A stretch of 64,000 nt of DNA from an uncultured Paracoccaceae bacterium (GTDB lineage: Bacteria > Pseudomonadota > Alphaproteobacteria > Rhodobacterales > Rhodobacteraceae): NCBI GenBank assembly GCA_947501355.1, contig CANMVA010000001.1, forward strand, positions 1,883,492-1,947,491. The letters are read 5' to 3'. Position 1 is the stretch's first letter. Every line of letters starts with the position of its first letter. Positions 29,900 through 39,495 of this stretch are shown piece after piece. The translations under genes and the position numbers were made by a program. Below the pieces are notes generated by a model. The model did not search any database, had not been told where the DNA came from, and saw only the letters and a program-made list of their open reading frames with translations.

Positions 29900-30196
29900 T
29901 CACGGCAACGGCGCGCGGGAGGCCTGAACCATCCGCGCCTCGCCCATGATCGCGATCATGACCAGCACATGCTGGGTCAGGTTATAGCGCCCGTCATCGG
30001 TCACGCGCTGCTCTTCCAGCGTGTCTTCGATGTCGATCAGATGGGTTAACGCCTCCACCGGGCCGATCATGCGCTCGCTTTGCAAGATGCGCGCAAGATC
30101 ACGGGTGCGGCGATACTCCAGCGCGCCAAATCGCGCAGCAGACATCAAAAGGCGCGGGCGGCGCAGGCAGTCCAGACGGGCAAGAATATCGGTCAT
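29900..30196 (-). CDS. DUF6477 family protein
   Basis: A 98-residue, mainly helical protein of unknown function. It opens with LARLDCLRRPRLLMSAARFGALEYRRTRDLARIL, which I recognise as the DUF6477 family of Rhodobacteraceae (name from memory). It has no membrane segment and no DNA-binding motif. It diverges from the DUF6456 gene over a 222-base region with a long inverted repeat. Its 3' end is 3 bases from the stop of the MttB-like gene on the other strand. Confidence 0.75.
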   Translation of the reverse strand: MTDILARLDCLRRPRLLMSAARFGALEYRRTRDLARILQSERMIGPVEALTHLIDIEDTLEEQRVTDDGRYNLTQHVLVMIAIMGEARMVQASRAPLP

Positions 30197-30231
30197 GGCA
30201 GGTCCTTTCGGTTTCAGACAGGGTCACCATG

Positions 30232-30368
30232 ACACAACCTAAACGGGTGTTGCGTCTTCGCCGAAGCCACCGTTCGGGGGCTTCCGTATTTGTTTATCTT
30301 TTGGAAACAATCATCGTCTGACCGCTCGATTTTAACTTCTGGGTAATAAATACCCGCTTAGGTTGTGT
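30232..30368. promoter_or_regulatory. Long inverted repeat between DUF6477 and DUF6456
   Basis: ACACAACCTAAACGGGT (30232-30248) is matched by ACCCGCTTAGGTTGTGT (30352-30368) on the opposite strand, 16 of 17 positions. The arms lie 103 bases apart and near each divergent start. Between them sits a small hairpin, GAAGCC (30263-30268) with GGCTTC (30279-30284). The arrangement suits a pair of identical operator sites for a shared regulator, or possibly a looping site. Confidence 0.55.
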
Positions 30369-30418
30369 TCATAAATCGGGCGGCGCTTGAACGTCGCTCG
30401 CAGGGAAGGACATTAGGA

Positions 30419-31486
30419 ATGTCAGACGATCAGAGCGTGGAGGCTCTGTCGCCGATGCCGGCCTGGGTGCCGGAGGGGGCCAGACTGTATCTCACACATG
30501 TTGAGGGTGGGGTGACGATCCGTGGGCTTGCCCGCTTGCGGGGCGTTCACGCCTCTACCATCATGCGACAGGTGCGCCGCTTCGAGCAGCGCCGGGATGA
30601 TCCACTGGTCGACAAGGCGCTGCGGCGTCTGGCATCTAAAACCGTGCGCGCGATTTCCCTTTCCCAAAAGAAGGAGTGTCGCCAGATGTTGCCCACACAG
30701 TCTTCCGTTTCCCAAACCACCCCAGCGCCTGATCCGTTGCTGAACGATGCCCACCGTGCGTTGCGGCGCTTGTGCGAAACCGGCGCGGTTCTGGCGATTG
30801 CTGCGGATATGGAAAAGGCGGTCGTCGTGCGCAATGGCCCCGATGGCAGCAACACGCGCACGGCGGTGATCGACCGCTGCGTGGCCGAAGCGATGGCGCT
30901 GAAAGACTGGATCGCCTGCGACGCGCCGGGCCGCATTTCGCGCTATCAGGTGACCTCGGCAGGCCGCGCTGCCGCGCGCGAACTGGCGGTTGAGATCGAA
31001 GAGGCGGCACCCACCGTGCCGCAGGAAGACAGCCCCAATCGCCGCGCCCGCTATGGTGCAGTCGAATCGCCGCTCGTCGGCCTGGCGCGCCGCCGCGACA
31101 AAGAAGGAAACGTCTTTCTGTCAGAGGATCTTGTCTCAGCCGGGGAGCGCCTGCGCGAAGATTTCGAGCTGGGCCAGCTTGGCCCCTACGCCCCCGCCGA
31201 TTGGGAGACTTTTCTCGGCCAGCCTCCGGCACTGACCGCATCGGCTGGCGACGGCATCGGCCCAGAGGCCGCCCGCGCCCGCGTGCATGCGGCTTTGACC
31301 GAGCTTGGCCCCGGCCTGGCGGATATCGCCCTTCGGTGCTGCTGTTTTCTCGAAGGGCTTGAAGTCACCGAAAAGCACATGGGCTGGTCTGCGCGGTCCG
31401 GCAAAATCGTGCTGCGGATTGCGTTGCAACGCCTCTCGCAACACTATCTGGGCCAGCGTCAGGATTATGGCAAACTGATCGGATAA
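30419..31486 (+). CDS. DUF6456 protein with N-terminal helix-turn-helix
   Basis: A 355-residue protein. An N-terminal helix-turn-helix is likely at about residues 28-52 (GVTIRGLARLRGVHASTIMR). A linker and a helical middle domain follow. The C-terminal domain (about residues 250-350) has the DUF6456 features LREDFELGQLGPY and ALRCCCFLEGLEVTEKHMGW, ending SRSGK-like with SGKIVLRIALQRLSQHY. It probably binds DNA and may regulate its own region. The ATG at 30419 has TTAGGA upstream. An in-frame ATG at 30365 is less likely because it lies in the inverted repeat. Confidence 0.8.
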   Translation: MSDDQSVEALSPMPAWVPEGARLYLTHVEGGVTIRGLARLRGVHASTIMRQVRRFEQRRDDPLVDKALRRLASKTVRAISLSQKKECRQMLPTQSSVSQTTPAPDPLLNDAHRALRRLCETGAVLAIAADMEKAVVVRNGPDGSNTRTAVIDRCVAEAMALKDWIACDAPGRISRYQVTSAGRAAARELAVEIEEAAPTVPQEDSPNRRARYGAVESPLVGLARRRDKEGNVFLSEDLVSAGERLREDFELGQLGPYAPADWETFLGQPPALTASAGDGIGPEAARARVHAALTELGPGLADIALRCCCFLEGLEVTEKHMGWSARSGKIVLRIALQRLSQHYLGQRQDYGKLIG

Positions 31487-31571
31487 CCTGCGACGTGGTG
31501 GCCTTTGGACATTTCCGTCCCAGATAGTTAAGTGTTAAACAACTCTCTGACATGGTCCCAAGAGGCAGCTC

Positions 31572-32528
31572 ATGAGCACGCGCGATCTGAAAATCCCGGC
31601 CCAACGCCACCCGGAAAAAGCCCATAAGGCGGACAAGGCTCAGCCGACCAAGCCGGACTGGATCCGGGTCAAAGCGCCTACGTCGGAGGGCTACAAGAAG
31701 ACCCACGCCATCATGCGCGAGCATAAGCTGGTCACCGTCTGCGAAGAGGCCGGGTGCCCCAATGCCGGCGAATGCTGGAGCCAAGGCCACGCCACCATGA
31801 TGATCATGGGCGACATCTGCACACGCGGCTGTTCGTTCTGCAACATCGCCACTGGCCGCCCCGACACGCTCGATGCGTTTGAGCCGGGGCGCGTCGCCCA
31901 TGCGGTTCAGAAACTGGGCCTCAACCACGTCGTCATCACCTCAGTCGACCGCGATGATCTGGAGGATGGCGGCGCCGATCATTTCGCCCAAACCATCCGC
32001 GCCATCCGTCACCGCGCGCCTGACACGACAATCGAAATCCTCACCCCGGATTTCCTGAAATGTGCGCCCTCTGTGCTGGAAACTGTGGTCGAAGCGCGCC
32101 CGGATGTATTCAACCACAACCTTGAAACGGTCCCCGGCCTCTATCCGGAGGTCCGTCCCGGCGCGCGCTATTTCCATTCCCTGCGTCTCTTGCAGCGCGT
32201 CAAGGAGCTTGACCCGTCCATGTTCACCAAATCCGGCATCATGGTCGGTCTGGGCGAAGACCGCCAAGGCGTGCTGCAAGTCATGGACGACATGCGTGCT
32301 GCCGATATCGACTTCCTGACCATCGGCCAGTATCTGCAACCCACGCCGAAACACCACGCAGTGGACCGTTTCGTAACCCCGGATGAGTTCAAATCCTACG
32401 AAAAAGCCGCTTTCGGCAAAGGCTTCCTGATGGTCTCCGCCACGCCGCTGACACGCTCCAGCTACCACGCCGGAGATGATTTCGCGAAACTCCGAGAGGC
32501 CCGCATGGCCAAGCTCGAGAACGCTTAG
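31572..32528 (+). CDS. lipA: Lipoyl synthase
   Basis: Radical SAM enzyme that inserts two sulfurs into octanoyl-protein to form lipoyl groups for 2-oxoacid dehydrogenases. It has the two LipA clusters: the auxiliary cluster [12 protein letters not shown] and the radical SAM motif CTRGCSFC (CX3CX2C), plus the C-terminal [10 protein letters not shown] serine segment. It is 318 residues with a lysine-rich N-terminus. The stop codon is the first base triplet of a 26-base repeat, followed by a hairpin pair. Confidence 0.97.
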   Translation: MSTRDLKIPAQRHPEKAHKADKAQPTKPDWIRVKAPTSEGYKKTHAIMREHKLVTVCEEAGCPNAGECWSQGHATMMIMGDICTRGCSFCNIATGRPDTLDAFEPGRVAHAVQKLGLNHVVITSVDRDDLEDGGADHFAQTIRAIRHRAPDTTIEILTPDFLKCAPSVLETVVEARPDVFNHNLETVPGLYPEVRPGARYFHSLRLLQRVKELDPSMFTKSGIMVGLGEDRQGVLQVMDDMRAADIDFLTIGQYLQPTPKHHAVDRFVTPDEFKSYEKAAFGKGFLMVSATPLTRSSYHAGDDFAKLREARMAKLENA

Positions 32529-32551
32529 GCTTCTTTTGTGCTGAAATACTC
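32526..32551 (-). repeat. 26-base intergenic element, copy B
   Basis: TAGGCTTCTTTTGTGC followed by TGAAATACTC, beginning exactly at the TAG stop of lipA. It differs from copy A at 18694-18719 at only two central bases. Confidence 0.7.
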
Positions 32552-32558
32552 TGGGGGT

Positions 32559-32599
32559 CTGGGGGCGAGCCCCCAGCGGAGCAACGCGCCGAAGGCGCG
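32559..32599. terminator. Twin GC hairpins between convergent lipA and small ORF
   Basis: CTGGGGGC-GA-GCCCCCAG (32559-32576) is an 8-bp perfect stem, followed by CGCGCC-GAA-GGCGCG (32585-32599), a 6-bp stem. Neither has a T-run, but the pair lies between convergent genes and could stop or stabilise both transcripts. Confidence 0.5.
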
Positions 32600-32609
32600 G
32601 CGCAAGTCC

Positions 32610-32786
32610 TTATCGCATCATCCGCCCCGGCTCATTCACGGTCAGCCAGGCTGGCCAGCCGATGAAATACTCAATCCCCACCAAAATCAGAGCCGCCGCG
32701 ATGATCCCGAAGACCAGCTTCACCATCTTTTCCGATGGCGGATTGCGCGCCCATTTGGAGGCCCGGACAAACCAGCGCAGGTTCAT
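32610..32786 (-). CDS. Small single-span membrane protein downstream of hpt
   Basis: A 58-residue protein not covered by long reading frames. It begins [20 protein letters not shown], has a membrane segment [20 protein letters not shown] and ends near [10 protein letters not shown]. The ATG overlaps the hpt stop codon (ATGA), so it is translationally coupled. I recall similar small proteins after hpt in related genomes. The function is unknown; its basic N-terminus and single helix suggest an inner-membrane small protein. Confidence 0.75.
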   Translation of the reverse strand: MNLRWFVRASKWARNPPSEKMVKLVFGIIAAALILVGIEYFIGWPAWLTVNEPGRMMR

Positions 32787-33319
32787 GTGAACCGCACCGC
32801 GCCGATGTAAGGCAGGTTGCGGTTGCGCTGCGCATAATCAATCCCATAGCCCACCACAAACGCGTCGGGGATCTCGAACCCGACCCAATCCACGTCGACC
32901 GTCACCTCCCGCCGCGACGGCTTGTCCAGCAGCACAATGGAGCGCAGTCGCGCCGGTTTGCGCGCGCGCAGCAACCCCAGCACATGGCGCAAGGTAAACC
33001 CGGTGTCGACCAGATCCTCCACCACCAGCACATCACGGCCCTCGATGGCCCCGCGCAGGTCTTTCAAAATCCGCACCTCGCGCGAACTTTCCATCCCGTC
33101 GCCGTAAGACGACGCTTCAATAAAATCGACCTCGATCGGCAGGTCCAGCGCCCGCACCATATCGGCGATAAAGACGAACGATCCGCGCAGCAGACCCACG
33201 ACGACCAGCTTGTCGGTATCAGCAAACTCCGCCTCGATCTCGCGGCCCAAGACGCCGATCCGCTCTGCGATCTGCGCCGCCGAGATCATCTCGTCAATGA
33301 CATATGGCCGCTGTTCCAT
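32783..33319 (-). CDS. hpt: Hypoxanthine phosphoribosyltransferase
   Basis: Purine salvage enzyme making IMP or GMP from base and PRPP. It has 178 residues, the usual length. The PRPP-binding loop is [14 protein letters not shown]; other conserved segments are [19 protein letters not shown] and [19 protein letters not shown]. The ATG at 33319 fits the family; the long upstream extension of the frame overlaps ratA antisense and is not coding. Confidence 0.96.
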   Translation of the reverse strand: MEQRPYVIDEMISAAQIAERIGVLGREIEAEFADTDKLVVVGLLRGSFVFIADMVRALDLPIEVDFIEASSYGDGMESSREVRILKDLRGAIEGRDVLVVEDLVDTGFTLRHVLGLLRARKPARLRSIVLLDKPSRREVTVDVDWVGFEIPDAFVVGYGIDYAQRNRNLPYIGAVRFT

Positions 33320-33392
33320 GCGCTTCCCCTTGATTTCTGCCCCCGATTTACCGATATGCCCCCCCACTGTCACGGGGAGAAAAGGACGTCGG

Positions 33393-33845
33393 ATGCCGAC
33401 CCATTCGGAAACACGCCACCTGCCATACACTGCGCAACAGATGTATGATCTGGTCGCCGACGTGGCCTCGTACCCCGAATTTCTGCCGTGGTGTGCTGCG
33501 GCCCGCATCCGCTCGCGCACCGAGCACGGCGCGTCCGAGGTGATGGAGGCTGATCTTGTGATCTCCTTCAAGGTCTTCCGCGAGCGTTTTGGCAGCCGTG
33601 TGACGCTTCACTCAGACCGCAAAAGCATCGATACAGAATATATCGACGGGCCCTTCCGCTACATGAAATCCACCTGGGATTTTGCGGAGGCCGAGGGCGG
33701 TTGCGAGGTCAAGTTCTTCGTCGATTTCGAGTTCAAGAACGCCGTCCTGCAAGGGATCATTGGCATGGTTTTCAACGAGGCGATGCAACGCATCGTGCGC
33801 GCGTTTGAGCGCCGCGCGGCGTCCCTATACGGCGCATCGGCGTGA
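33393..33845 (+). CDS. RatA/Coq10-like START-domain protein
   Basis: A 150-residue SRPBCC/START-fold protein of the RatA and COQ10 group, which binds lipophilic ligands such as ubiquinone in some members. It shows the typical [22 protein letters not shown] opening and the C-terminal [22 protein letters not shown] helix. The stop overlaps the GTG start of the MmgE/PrpD gene. It diverges from hpt over 73 bases. The RatA toxin name is only historical; a role in ubiquinone handling is likelier, as inference. Confidence 0.9.
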   Translation: MPTHSETRHLPYTAQQMYDLVADVASYPEFLPWCAAARIRSRTEHGASEVMEADLVISFKVFRERFGSRVTLHSDRKSIDTEYIDGPFRYMKSTWDFAEAEGGCEVKFFVDFEFKNAVLQGIIGMVFNEAMQRIVRAFERRAASLYGASA

Positions 33846-35140
33846 CGCCTGCGGCCCAACTCGCCCGCTTTGCGCAGTCCGCATCGCCGCCCGAGGCCAG
33901 CTTGCAGATCATGCGCCTGTCGCTCGCTGACTGGGTCACCGTTGGCCGCGCGGGGCAGTCCGAACCCGTCGCCGAGATCACCCGCCAATTGGTCTTGGGC
34001 GAAGGCGGGCAGGGGCACGCCAGCCTATTCGGCGATCCGACGCCGCAGCCGCCGCGCGCTGCCGCTTTGGCCAATGGCACGATCAGCCATGCGCTGGATT
34101 ACGACGACACCCATTTCGCCCATATCGGCCATCCCAGCGTCGCTGTCTTACCCGCCGCTCTGGCCATTGCAGAAACCGAAGGGGCCTCTGGCTCTGATTT
34201 CCTCGCCGCCGCGCTGATCGGGGTTGAAGCCTCCATCCGCGTCGGTCTCTGGCTGGGCCGCAGCCATTACCAAGCGGGCTTTCACCAGACCGCAACCGCC
34301 GGAGCTTTCGGCGCGACGCTTGCGGCTGCCAAACTGATGCAGCTCACCGAAGCGCAAACCGAAACCGCGCTTAACCTCGTCGCGACCCGCGCCTCCGGCC
34401 TCAAGTCGCAATTCGGCGCGATGGGCAAACCGTATAACGCTGGCATCGCAGCCTCCAACGGTGTGGAATGCGCGCAGCTGGCGCGTCTCGGCATAACCGC
34501 CGCTCCCGACGGCATGGCCAGCGCCCAAGGCTTCGGCCCGACCCATCACGGCATAGACGACATCGCACCGCTCAGGCCCGACGGCACTTGGCATTTCGAC
34601 CAGATCAGCCACAAGTTTCACGCCTGTTGCCACGGCACCCATGCCGCCTTGGAGGCCTTTGCCGGTATTGTCCCCGAGCTGAGCGGCGATATTGAGCAGG
34701 TCCAAATCACCACACATCCACGCTGGCTGAGCGTCTGCGATATCAAATCCCCACGTAGCGGGCTTGAGGTGAAATTCAGCTATGCCCACACCGCCGCGAT
34801 GGCGTTGACGGGCTTGTCCACCGCGGCGCTCGACAGCTTCTCAGACGAAGTCGCCACAGACCCGCGCCTGCAAGCGCTCGCCAAACGCGTCACGGTGATC
34901 GCGGATGAGGGGATGGCCGAAACCGCCTCAACGGTGCGCGTTCACACGACCACCGGCATCGTCGAGACGTCTCACGACCTCGCCACCCCGATCTCGCTCC
35001 AAGACCTCACCCAGAAACTCGTCGCGAAGTCCGAGGCACTTCTGGGCAAGCAAAACGCACAAGAGCTTTGGAATACCGTGAACAACGGGGCAGAGCCCGC
35101 CAAGATCGGCGCGCTCCTGCGCGGATCAGCTGGTATGTAA
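33842..35140 (+). CDS. MmgE/PrpD family protein
   Basis: Member of the 2-methylcitrate dehydratase superfamily, 432 residues. Key segments are ALANGTISHALDYDDTHFAHIGHPS near residue 80 and SHKFHACCHGTHAALEA in the second half. The superfamily includes methylcitrate dehydratase and cis-aconitate decarboxylase-like enzymes; the substrate here is not determined. The start is a GTG overlapping the ratA TGA (4 bases). The 3' end overlaps the convergent cinA by 15 bases. No other methylcitrate-cycle gene is near. Confidence 0.9.
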   Translation: MTPAAQLARFAQSASPPEASLQIMRLSLADWVTVGRAGQSEPVAEITRQLVLGEGGQGHASLFGDPTPQPPRAAALANGTISHALDYDDTHFAHIGHPSVAVLPAALAIAETEGASGSDFLAAALIGVEASIRVGLWLGRSHYQAGFHQTATAGAFGATLAAAKLMQLTEAQTETALNLVATRASGLKSQFGAMGKPYNAGIAASNGVECAQLARLGITAAPDGMASAQGFGPTHHGIDDIAPLRPDGTWHFDQISHKFHACCHGTHAALEAFAGIVPELSGDIEQVQITTHPRWLSVCDIKSPRSGLEVKFSYAHTAAMALTGLSTAALDSFSDEVATDPRLQALAKRVTVIADEGMAETASTVRVHTTTGIVETSHDLATPISLQDLTQKLVAKSEALLGKQNAQELWNTVNNGAEPAKIGALLRGSAGM

Positions 35141-35611
35141 AGCGCTCTCGAGCCGCGCCAGAACCAGCTTCAACGCATGATCGCAGGCCGCCGCGCGCAC
35201 ATTCGCACGTCCCAAAGCGCCAAATTCGACCGTTTCGCTCTGCACGCCTGTGGCGTCCATGATACCGAAACAGACACGGCCTTCGGGCTTGAACTCTGAC
35301 CCGCCAGGCCCCGCGATCCCGGTAATCGACACCGCGATATCCGCCGCAGCCGTGGCCCGCGACCCTTTTGCCATCTCGCGCGCGACCTCTTCGCTAACCG
35401 CGCCATGGCTTTCCAACGTTTCCGCCGAGACCCCAAGCAACGCAATCTTCGCGGCGTTTGAATAGGTCACGACACCGCGCCCGAACATGGCCGACGATCC
35501 CGCCACATCCGTAATCGCGGCCGCCACAAGGCCTCCGGTGCAGCTTTCCGCCGTGGTCACTTTCAACCCCAGCTCTGTCGCCCGCGCGACGATGCGTTCT
35601 GCAATGCTCAT
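35126..35611 (-). CDS. CinA C-terminal domain protein, nicotinamide-nucleotide amidase
   Basis: Hydrolyses nicotinamide mononucleotide to nicotinate mononucleotide in pyridine nucleotide recycling. It is the stand-alone amidase (PncC-type), 161 residues, without the N-terminal molybdopterin-binding-like domain of full CinA. Motifs are TTAESCTGGLVAAAITDVAGSS with the catalytic serine, VVTYSNAAK and SITGIAGPGG. It is the last gene of the overlapping string ispDF-pgpA-cinA. Confidence 0.93.
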   Translation of the reverse strand: MSIAERIVARATELGLKVTTAESCTGGLVAAAITDVAGSSAMFGRGVVTYSNAAKIALLGVSAETLESHGAVSEEVAREMAKGSRATAAADIAVSITGIAGPGGSEFKPEGRVCFGIMDATGVQSETVEFGALGRANVRAAACDHALKLVLARLESALHTS

Positions 35612-36102
35612 AACCCCATCCCCATATGTGCAATCGCCGCAGCACCCGCCACGACGCAGGCCGCCATCACGCCTGCAATCACGTCATCCATCATAACGCC
35701 GAACGCATCATGACGCTTGTCCGCCCAGCCCACGGGGCCAGGTTTCCAGATGTCGAACAGCCGGAAAAAGACGAACGCCGTGACCCAGCCCGGCCACGGA
35801 AATGTCCACGGGTCCACCCCGGCCATCCACAAGCCCAGCGAGACGGGCCACAGTGCGATCCACTGACCCACGACCTCGTCAATCACGATCTCTGACGGGT
35901 CATGATCGTCTGCTCCGCGCGTGGCCTCGACCGTGGCCCACCAGCCAAGCGCGAAGACGGCAAGCGTCGCAACGGCCAGCAAAGGAAAACCGCCCAGCCC
36001 GTGCAACCCATATGCCACGGGGATCGCCGCAGCCGAGCCCCATGTCCCCGGAGCGGGCTTCAGCAGACCCACATAGAAAAACGTCGCAATCGCGCGGCTC
36101 AT
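35608..36102 (-). CDS. pgpA: Phosphatidylglycerophosphatase A
   Basis: Removes the phosphate from phosphatidylglycerol phosphate in the inner membrane. It is 164 residues with about four membrane segments. Recognised by [50 protein letters not shown] and [14 protein letters not shown]. It overlaps cinA (4 bases) and ispDF (4 bases) on the same strand, so translational coupling is likely. Confidence 0.95.
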   Translation of the reverse strand: MSRAIATFFYVGLLKPAPGTWGSAAAIPVAYGLHGLGGFPLLAVATLAVFALGWWATVEATRGADDHDPSEIVIDEVVGQWIALWPVSLGLWMAGVDPWTFPWPGWVTAFVFFRLFDIWKPGPVGWADKRHDAFGVMMDDVIAGVMAACVVAGAAAIAHMGMGL

Positions 36103-37235
36103 GCGGCGACCAGCGTGACCGTGGCGAGCGAGGCGATGCCTTCCTCGCGACCCGTAAAACCCAACCGCTCAGACGTGGTGGCTTTCACGCTCACCTGTCC
36201 CTGCTCCAACCCCATCAACCGCGCCATTTCTGCTTTCATATCAGCGGCATGCGGCCCGATCTTGGGATGCTCGCAGATCAGCGTGCAATCGACATTGGCA
36301 ATCCGGTAGCCGCGCGATCCAGCCAGTTCCACTGCATGGCGCAGAAAAATCTCGCTCGCGGCTCCTTTCCACTGCGGGTCACTCGGCGGGAAATGCTGGC
36401 CGATGTCGCCATCGGCCAAAGCGCCGTAGATCGCGTCCGTGACTGCGTGCATGCCCACATCGGCGTCAGAATGGCCCTGCAGGCTGCGCCCATGGGGCAC
36501 CGTCACGCCACACAAAGTCACATGATCGCCCTCGCCAAAGCGATGCACGTCAAAACCGTTTCCAAGTCGAATATCCATACTCTGTCTCATGATCCGTTCG
36601 GCCCGGGCGAAATCCTCGGGGCCGGTGATTTTCAGATTGGCCTCATCGCCCTCGACAATGGCCACATGGAGGCCCGCCGCGCGCGCAACCTCCACGTCAT
36701 CCGCAGCACCGCCAGGATGCGCGGCATGGGCCGCTACTATTGCGTTGAAGCGAAACCCTTGCGGTGTCTGCGCGCGGTAAAGCGCCGTGCGATCCTGCGT
36801 GCCCGTCACAACACCCTCCGCGCCTAGCCACAAAGCGTCCGTGACCGCAAGGGCAGGAGCCGCGCCTTCAGCGCTGTCCAACGCCTCCAACACCCGGTCA
36901 ATGACCGCCGCGGGCAAGCAGGGCCGGGCGACATCATGGATCAAGACCCGCTCAGGCGGATCGGCGGCCAACGCCTCCAACCCCGCGCGCACCGAAGCAT
37001 CCCGCGTCGCCCCGCCTTGCACGCAGAGATGCCCGCGCTCTGCAAAACCCTGCACCTCGGTCAGATCTTCCGCCGCGTGGACAATCACGATGCGGTCGAT
37101 GGCCTCATGCGCCTCAAAAACCCCGACCGTCCAATCCGCCACGCGACGGCCCGCAAGCACTTGCCATTGCTTGGCAATCTCGCCCCCCGCACGGGTGCCG
37201 CGTCCGGCGGCGACGATCAAAGCGGCGGTGCGCAT
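36099..37235 (-). CDS. ispDF: Bifunctional IspD/IspF isoprenoid enzyme
   Basis: Two steps of the MEP pathway in one 378-residue chain. The N-terminal IspD domain (residues about 1-217; [21 protein letters not shown]) makes CDP-methylerythritol from MEP. The C-terminal IspF domain from residue 220 ([51 protein letters not shown]) makes the cyclodiphosphate. The fused form is usual in this bacterial group. The ATG at 37235 follows a GTG at 37238, which may also be used. It is the first gene of a minus-strand operon divergent from dusB. Confidence 0.97.
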   Translation of the reverse strand: MRTAALIVAAGRGTRAGGEIAKQWQVLAGRRVADWTVGVFEAHEAIDRIVIVHAAEDLTEVQGFAERGHLCVQGGATRDASVRAGLEALAADPPERVLIHDVARPCLPAAVIDRVLEALDSAEGAAPALAVTDALWLGAEGVVTGTQDRTALYRAQTPQGFRFNAIVAAHAAHPGGAADDVEVARAAGLHVAIVEGDEANLKITGPEDFARAERIMRQSMDIRLGNGFDVHRFGEGDHVTLCGVTVPHGRSLQGHSDADVGMHAVTDAIYGALADGDIGQHFPPSDPQWKGAASEIFLRHAVELAGSRGYRIANVDCTLICEHPKIGPHAADMKAEMARLMGLEQGQVSVKATTSERLGFTGREEGIASLATVTLVAA

Positions 37236-37435
37236 CACAGGCTGTCCTGACGGTCTTTCATGGCGCTCTGTCTAGGGGTTGCGCTTTGGGCAAGCAATGG
37301 GTCTCGAACACGTGGCCTTGCTGCCTAAAATTTCATCACTTACGGAATTTCGCCCAAGATTATGGCGTGTTTCGTTGATTTCCGGTGCTCAGAGACCTAC
37401 TCCAAAAGGGTCTGCATAAGGATTAAGCACCTCAC

Positions 37436-38425
37436 ATGCCTTCCGAACCGGTCAAGTCGCCGCTTGGCTTCAGCCCTCCTGTTTTGCTCGCACCGATGGC
37501 GGGGATCACCGATTTGCCGTTCCGCAATCTGGTGGCGTCGTTCGGTGCAGGGCTGGTCGTAAGCGAGATGGTTGCAAGCCAGGAAATGGTGCAGGCCAAG
37601 CCCGGCGTGCGCGAACGGGCCGAACTGGGGTTCGAGGCCGCAGGCACCGCCGTGCAGATCGCAGGCCGCGACGCCTATTGGATGGCCGAGGCGGCGCGCA
37701 TGGTCGCAGCCAACGGCGCCAGCATCATCGATATCAACATGGGCTGTCCGGCCAAGAAGGTGACCAACGGCTATTCCGGCTCCGCGCTGCTGCGCGATCT
37801 GGACCATGCGCTGAGCCTGATCGAGGCCGTGGTGGACGCGGTCGATGTGCCGGTGACGCTCAAGACACGGCTGGGCTGGGACGATGATCTGCTCAACGCG
37901 CCTAGCCTCGCGACGCGGGCCGAGGCGGCGGGCATCCAGATGCTCACGATCCATGGCCGCACCCGTTGCCAGTTCTACAAGGGCCGCGCCGATTGGGCCG
38001 CCATCGCCGCCGTCAAAAACGCCGTGTCGATCCCCGTGATCGCAAATGGCGATATCATCGACAGTGGAACCGCCCGCCAAGCGCTTGCGCAATCGGGCTG
38101 CGACGGCGTGATGATCGGGCGCGGCGCGCAAGGCAAACCGTGGCTTTTGGCACAGGTCGCCGCCGATCTTTACGACACGCCAGCGCCTGAAATCCCCACT
38201 GGACCCGCGCTGATCGACATGGCGATCACCCATTACGAGGCGATGCTGTCCTTTTATGGCGCACCCCTTGGCGCGCGCGTCGCCCGCAAGCATCTGGGCT
38301 GGTATATGGACGTCGCCGCCACGCCGTCCGGCCTGCGCAAGGCCGTCTTGACCGAGGGCGATCCGACCCGCGTGATCGCTCTTCTTGGCGACGCTTTAAG
38401 CGTCGAGACGGGAGCGGTCGCATGA
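37436..38425 (+). CDS. dusB: tRNA-dihydrouridine synthase, NifR3-like
   Basis: FMN-dependent enzyme reducing uridine to dihydrouridine in tRNA. It is 329 residues; LAPMAGITDLPFRNL opens the barrel and the catalytic cysteine lies in INMGCPAKKVTNGYSGSALL. Traditionally called nifR3 because it precedes ntrBC in alphaproteobacteria, as here. The stop overlaps the ntrB start (ATGA), so nitrogen control genes are co-expressed with it. Confidence 0.96.
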   Translation: MPSEPVKSPLGFSPPVLLAPMAGITDLPFRNLVASFGAGLVVSEMVASQEMVQAKPGVRERAELGFEAAGTAVQIAGRDAYWMAEAARMVAANGASIIDINMGCPAKKVTNGYSGSALLRDLDHALSLIEAVVDAVDVPVTLKTRLGWDDDLLNAPSLATRAEAAGIQMLTIHGRTRCQFYKGRADWAAIAAVKNAVSIPVIANGDIIDSGTARQALAQSGCDGVMIGRGAQGKPWLLAQVAADLYDTPAPEIPTGPALIDMAITHYEAMLSFYGAPLGARVARKHLGWYMDVAATPSGLRKAVLTEGDPTRVIALLGDALSVETGAVA

Positions 38426-39495
38426 CGAAAACCAGCGCCATCTGGGCCTCCCTGCCGATGCCTGCCTTGCTGATAGGGCCTGCGGACACGATCCTTGATT
38501 GCAACCCGGCGGCCGAGAATTTCCTGAACCTGTCTGCAAAAGCCCTGCAGGACACGCCCGTCTGGGACCGCATCGCGGTCAATGTCTCGATCGAGGACGC
38601 ATATGCCCGCGCGCGCCGGGACGAGACGCCGCTATACATCAACGATGTGGAGGCCGGGGGCGGCGAGCGTCCTCCCATGGTCAGCAACATTCAGATCGCG
38701 CCGCTGCAAGGCGCGCCTGGGCATATGATCCTGATCATTTCCCCGCGCGAGCTGGCCAGCCGCGCCAATTCCGGCCAAACCACCAAGGCCGCTGCAAAAT
38801 CCGCCATCGGCATGTCGGAAATGCTCGCCCACGAAATCAAGAACCCGCTGGCAGGGATCACCGGGGCCGCTCAGTTGCTGTCGATGAACCTGACCAATGG
38901 CGACCGTGAGTTGACCGATCTGATCGTCGATGAAAGCCGCCGCATCGTGAAACTGCTCGAACAGGTCGAGCAGTTCGGCAATCTGCGCCCGCCTCAACGC
39001 AAAGCCGTCAACATCCACGATCTGCTCGACCGCACGCGCAAATCCGCTGCGGTGGGTTTTGGCGCGCATATGAAGCTGGTGGAGGATTACGACCCCTCGC
39101 TCCCGCTGACCTATGTGGACCCGGACCAGTTCGTGCAGGTATTCCTGAACCTGCTCAAGAACGCCTCCCAAGCGGCCGATCCCAATGGCGGCATGATCCG
39201 CATCCGCACCTATTACGAGCATTCCCTGCGCATGCGCCGCGCCGATGGGACCGGGTCGAAATTGCCGCTCCAGGTCGAAATTATCGACGACGGTCCTGGC
39301 CTGCCGCCCGATCTGGCCTCCAGCATCTTCGATCCGTTTGTCTCGGGGCGCGAGAATGGCACCGGGCTGGGCCTCGCACTTGTGTCAAAGATCATAAACG
39401 AAAATGACGGCTGGATCGCCGTTGATTCTGTGCCCGGCAAGACGGTGTTTCGCCTGTCCTTGCCTGTCGCCCCCAAAGAGTTGAGGACCGAATAG
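38422..39495 (+). CDS. ntrB: Nitrogen regulation histidine kinase NtrB
   Basis: Cytoplasmic sensor kinase and phosphatase of NtrC, controlled by PII in relatives. It has 357 residues: a PAS domain (about 8-110), a HisKA domain with phosphorylated His137 in EMLAHEIKNPLAG, and an HATPase domain (NLLKNASQAAD N-box, DDGPGLP G1, GTGLGLAL G2). It has no membrane segments. It is immediately followed by ntrC with no gap. Confidence 0.96.
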   Translation: MTKTSAIWASLPMPALLIGPADTILDCNPAAENFLNLSAKALQDTPVWDRIAVNVSIEDAYARARRDETPLYINDVEAGGGERPPMVSNIQIAPLQGAPGHMILIISPRELASRANSGQTTKAAAKSAIGMSEMLAHEIKNPLAGITGAAQLLSMNLTNGDRELTDLIVDESRRIVKLLEQVEQFGNLRPPQRKAVNIHDLLDRTRKSAAVGFGAHMKLVEDYDPSLPLTYVDPDQFVQVFLNLLKNASQAADPNGGMIRIRTYYEHSLRMRRADGTGSKLPLQVEIIDDGPGLPPDLASSIFDPFVSGRENGTGLGLALVSKIINENDGWIAVDSVPGKTVFRLSLPVAPKELRTE

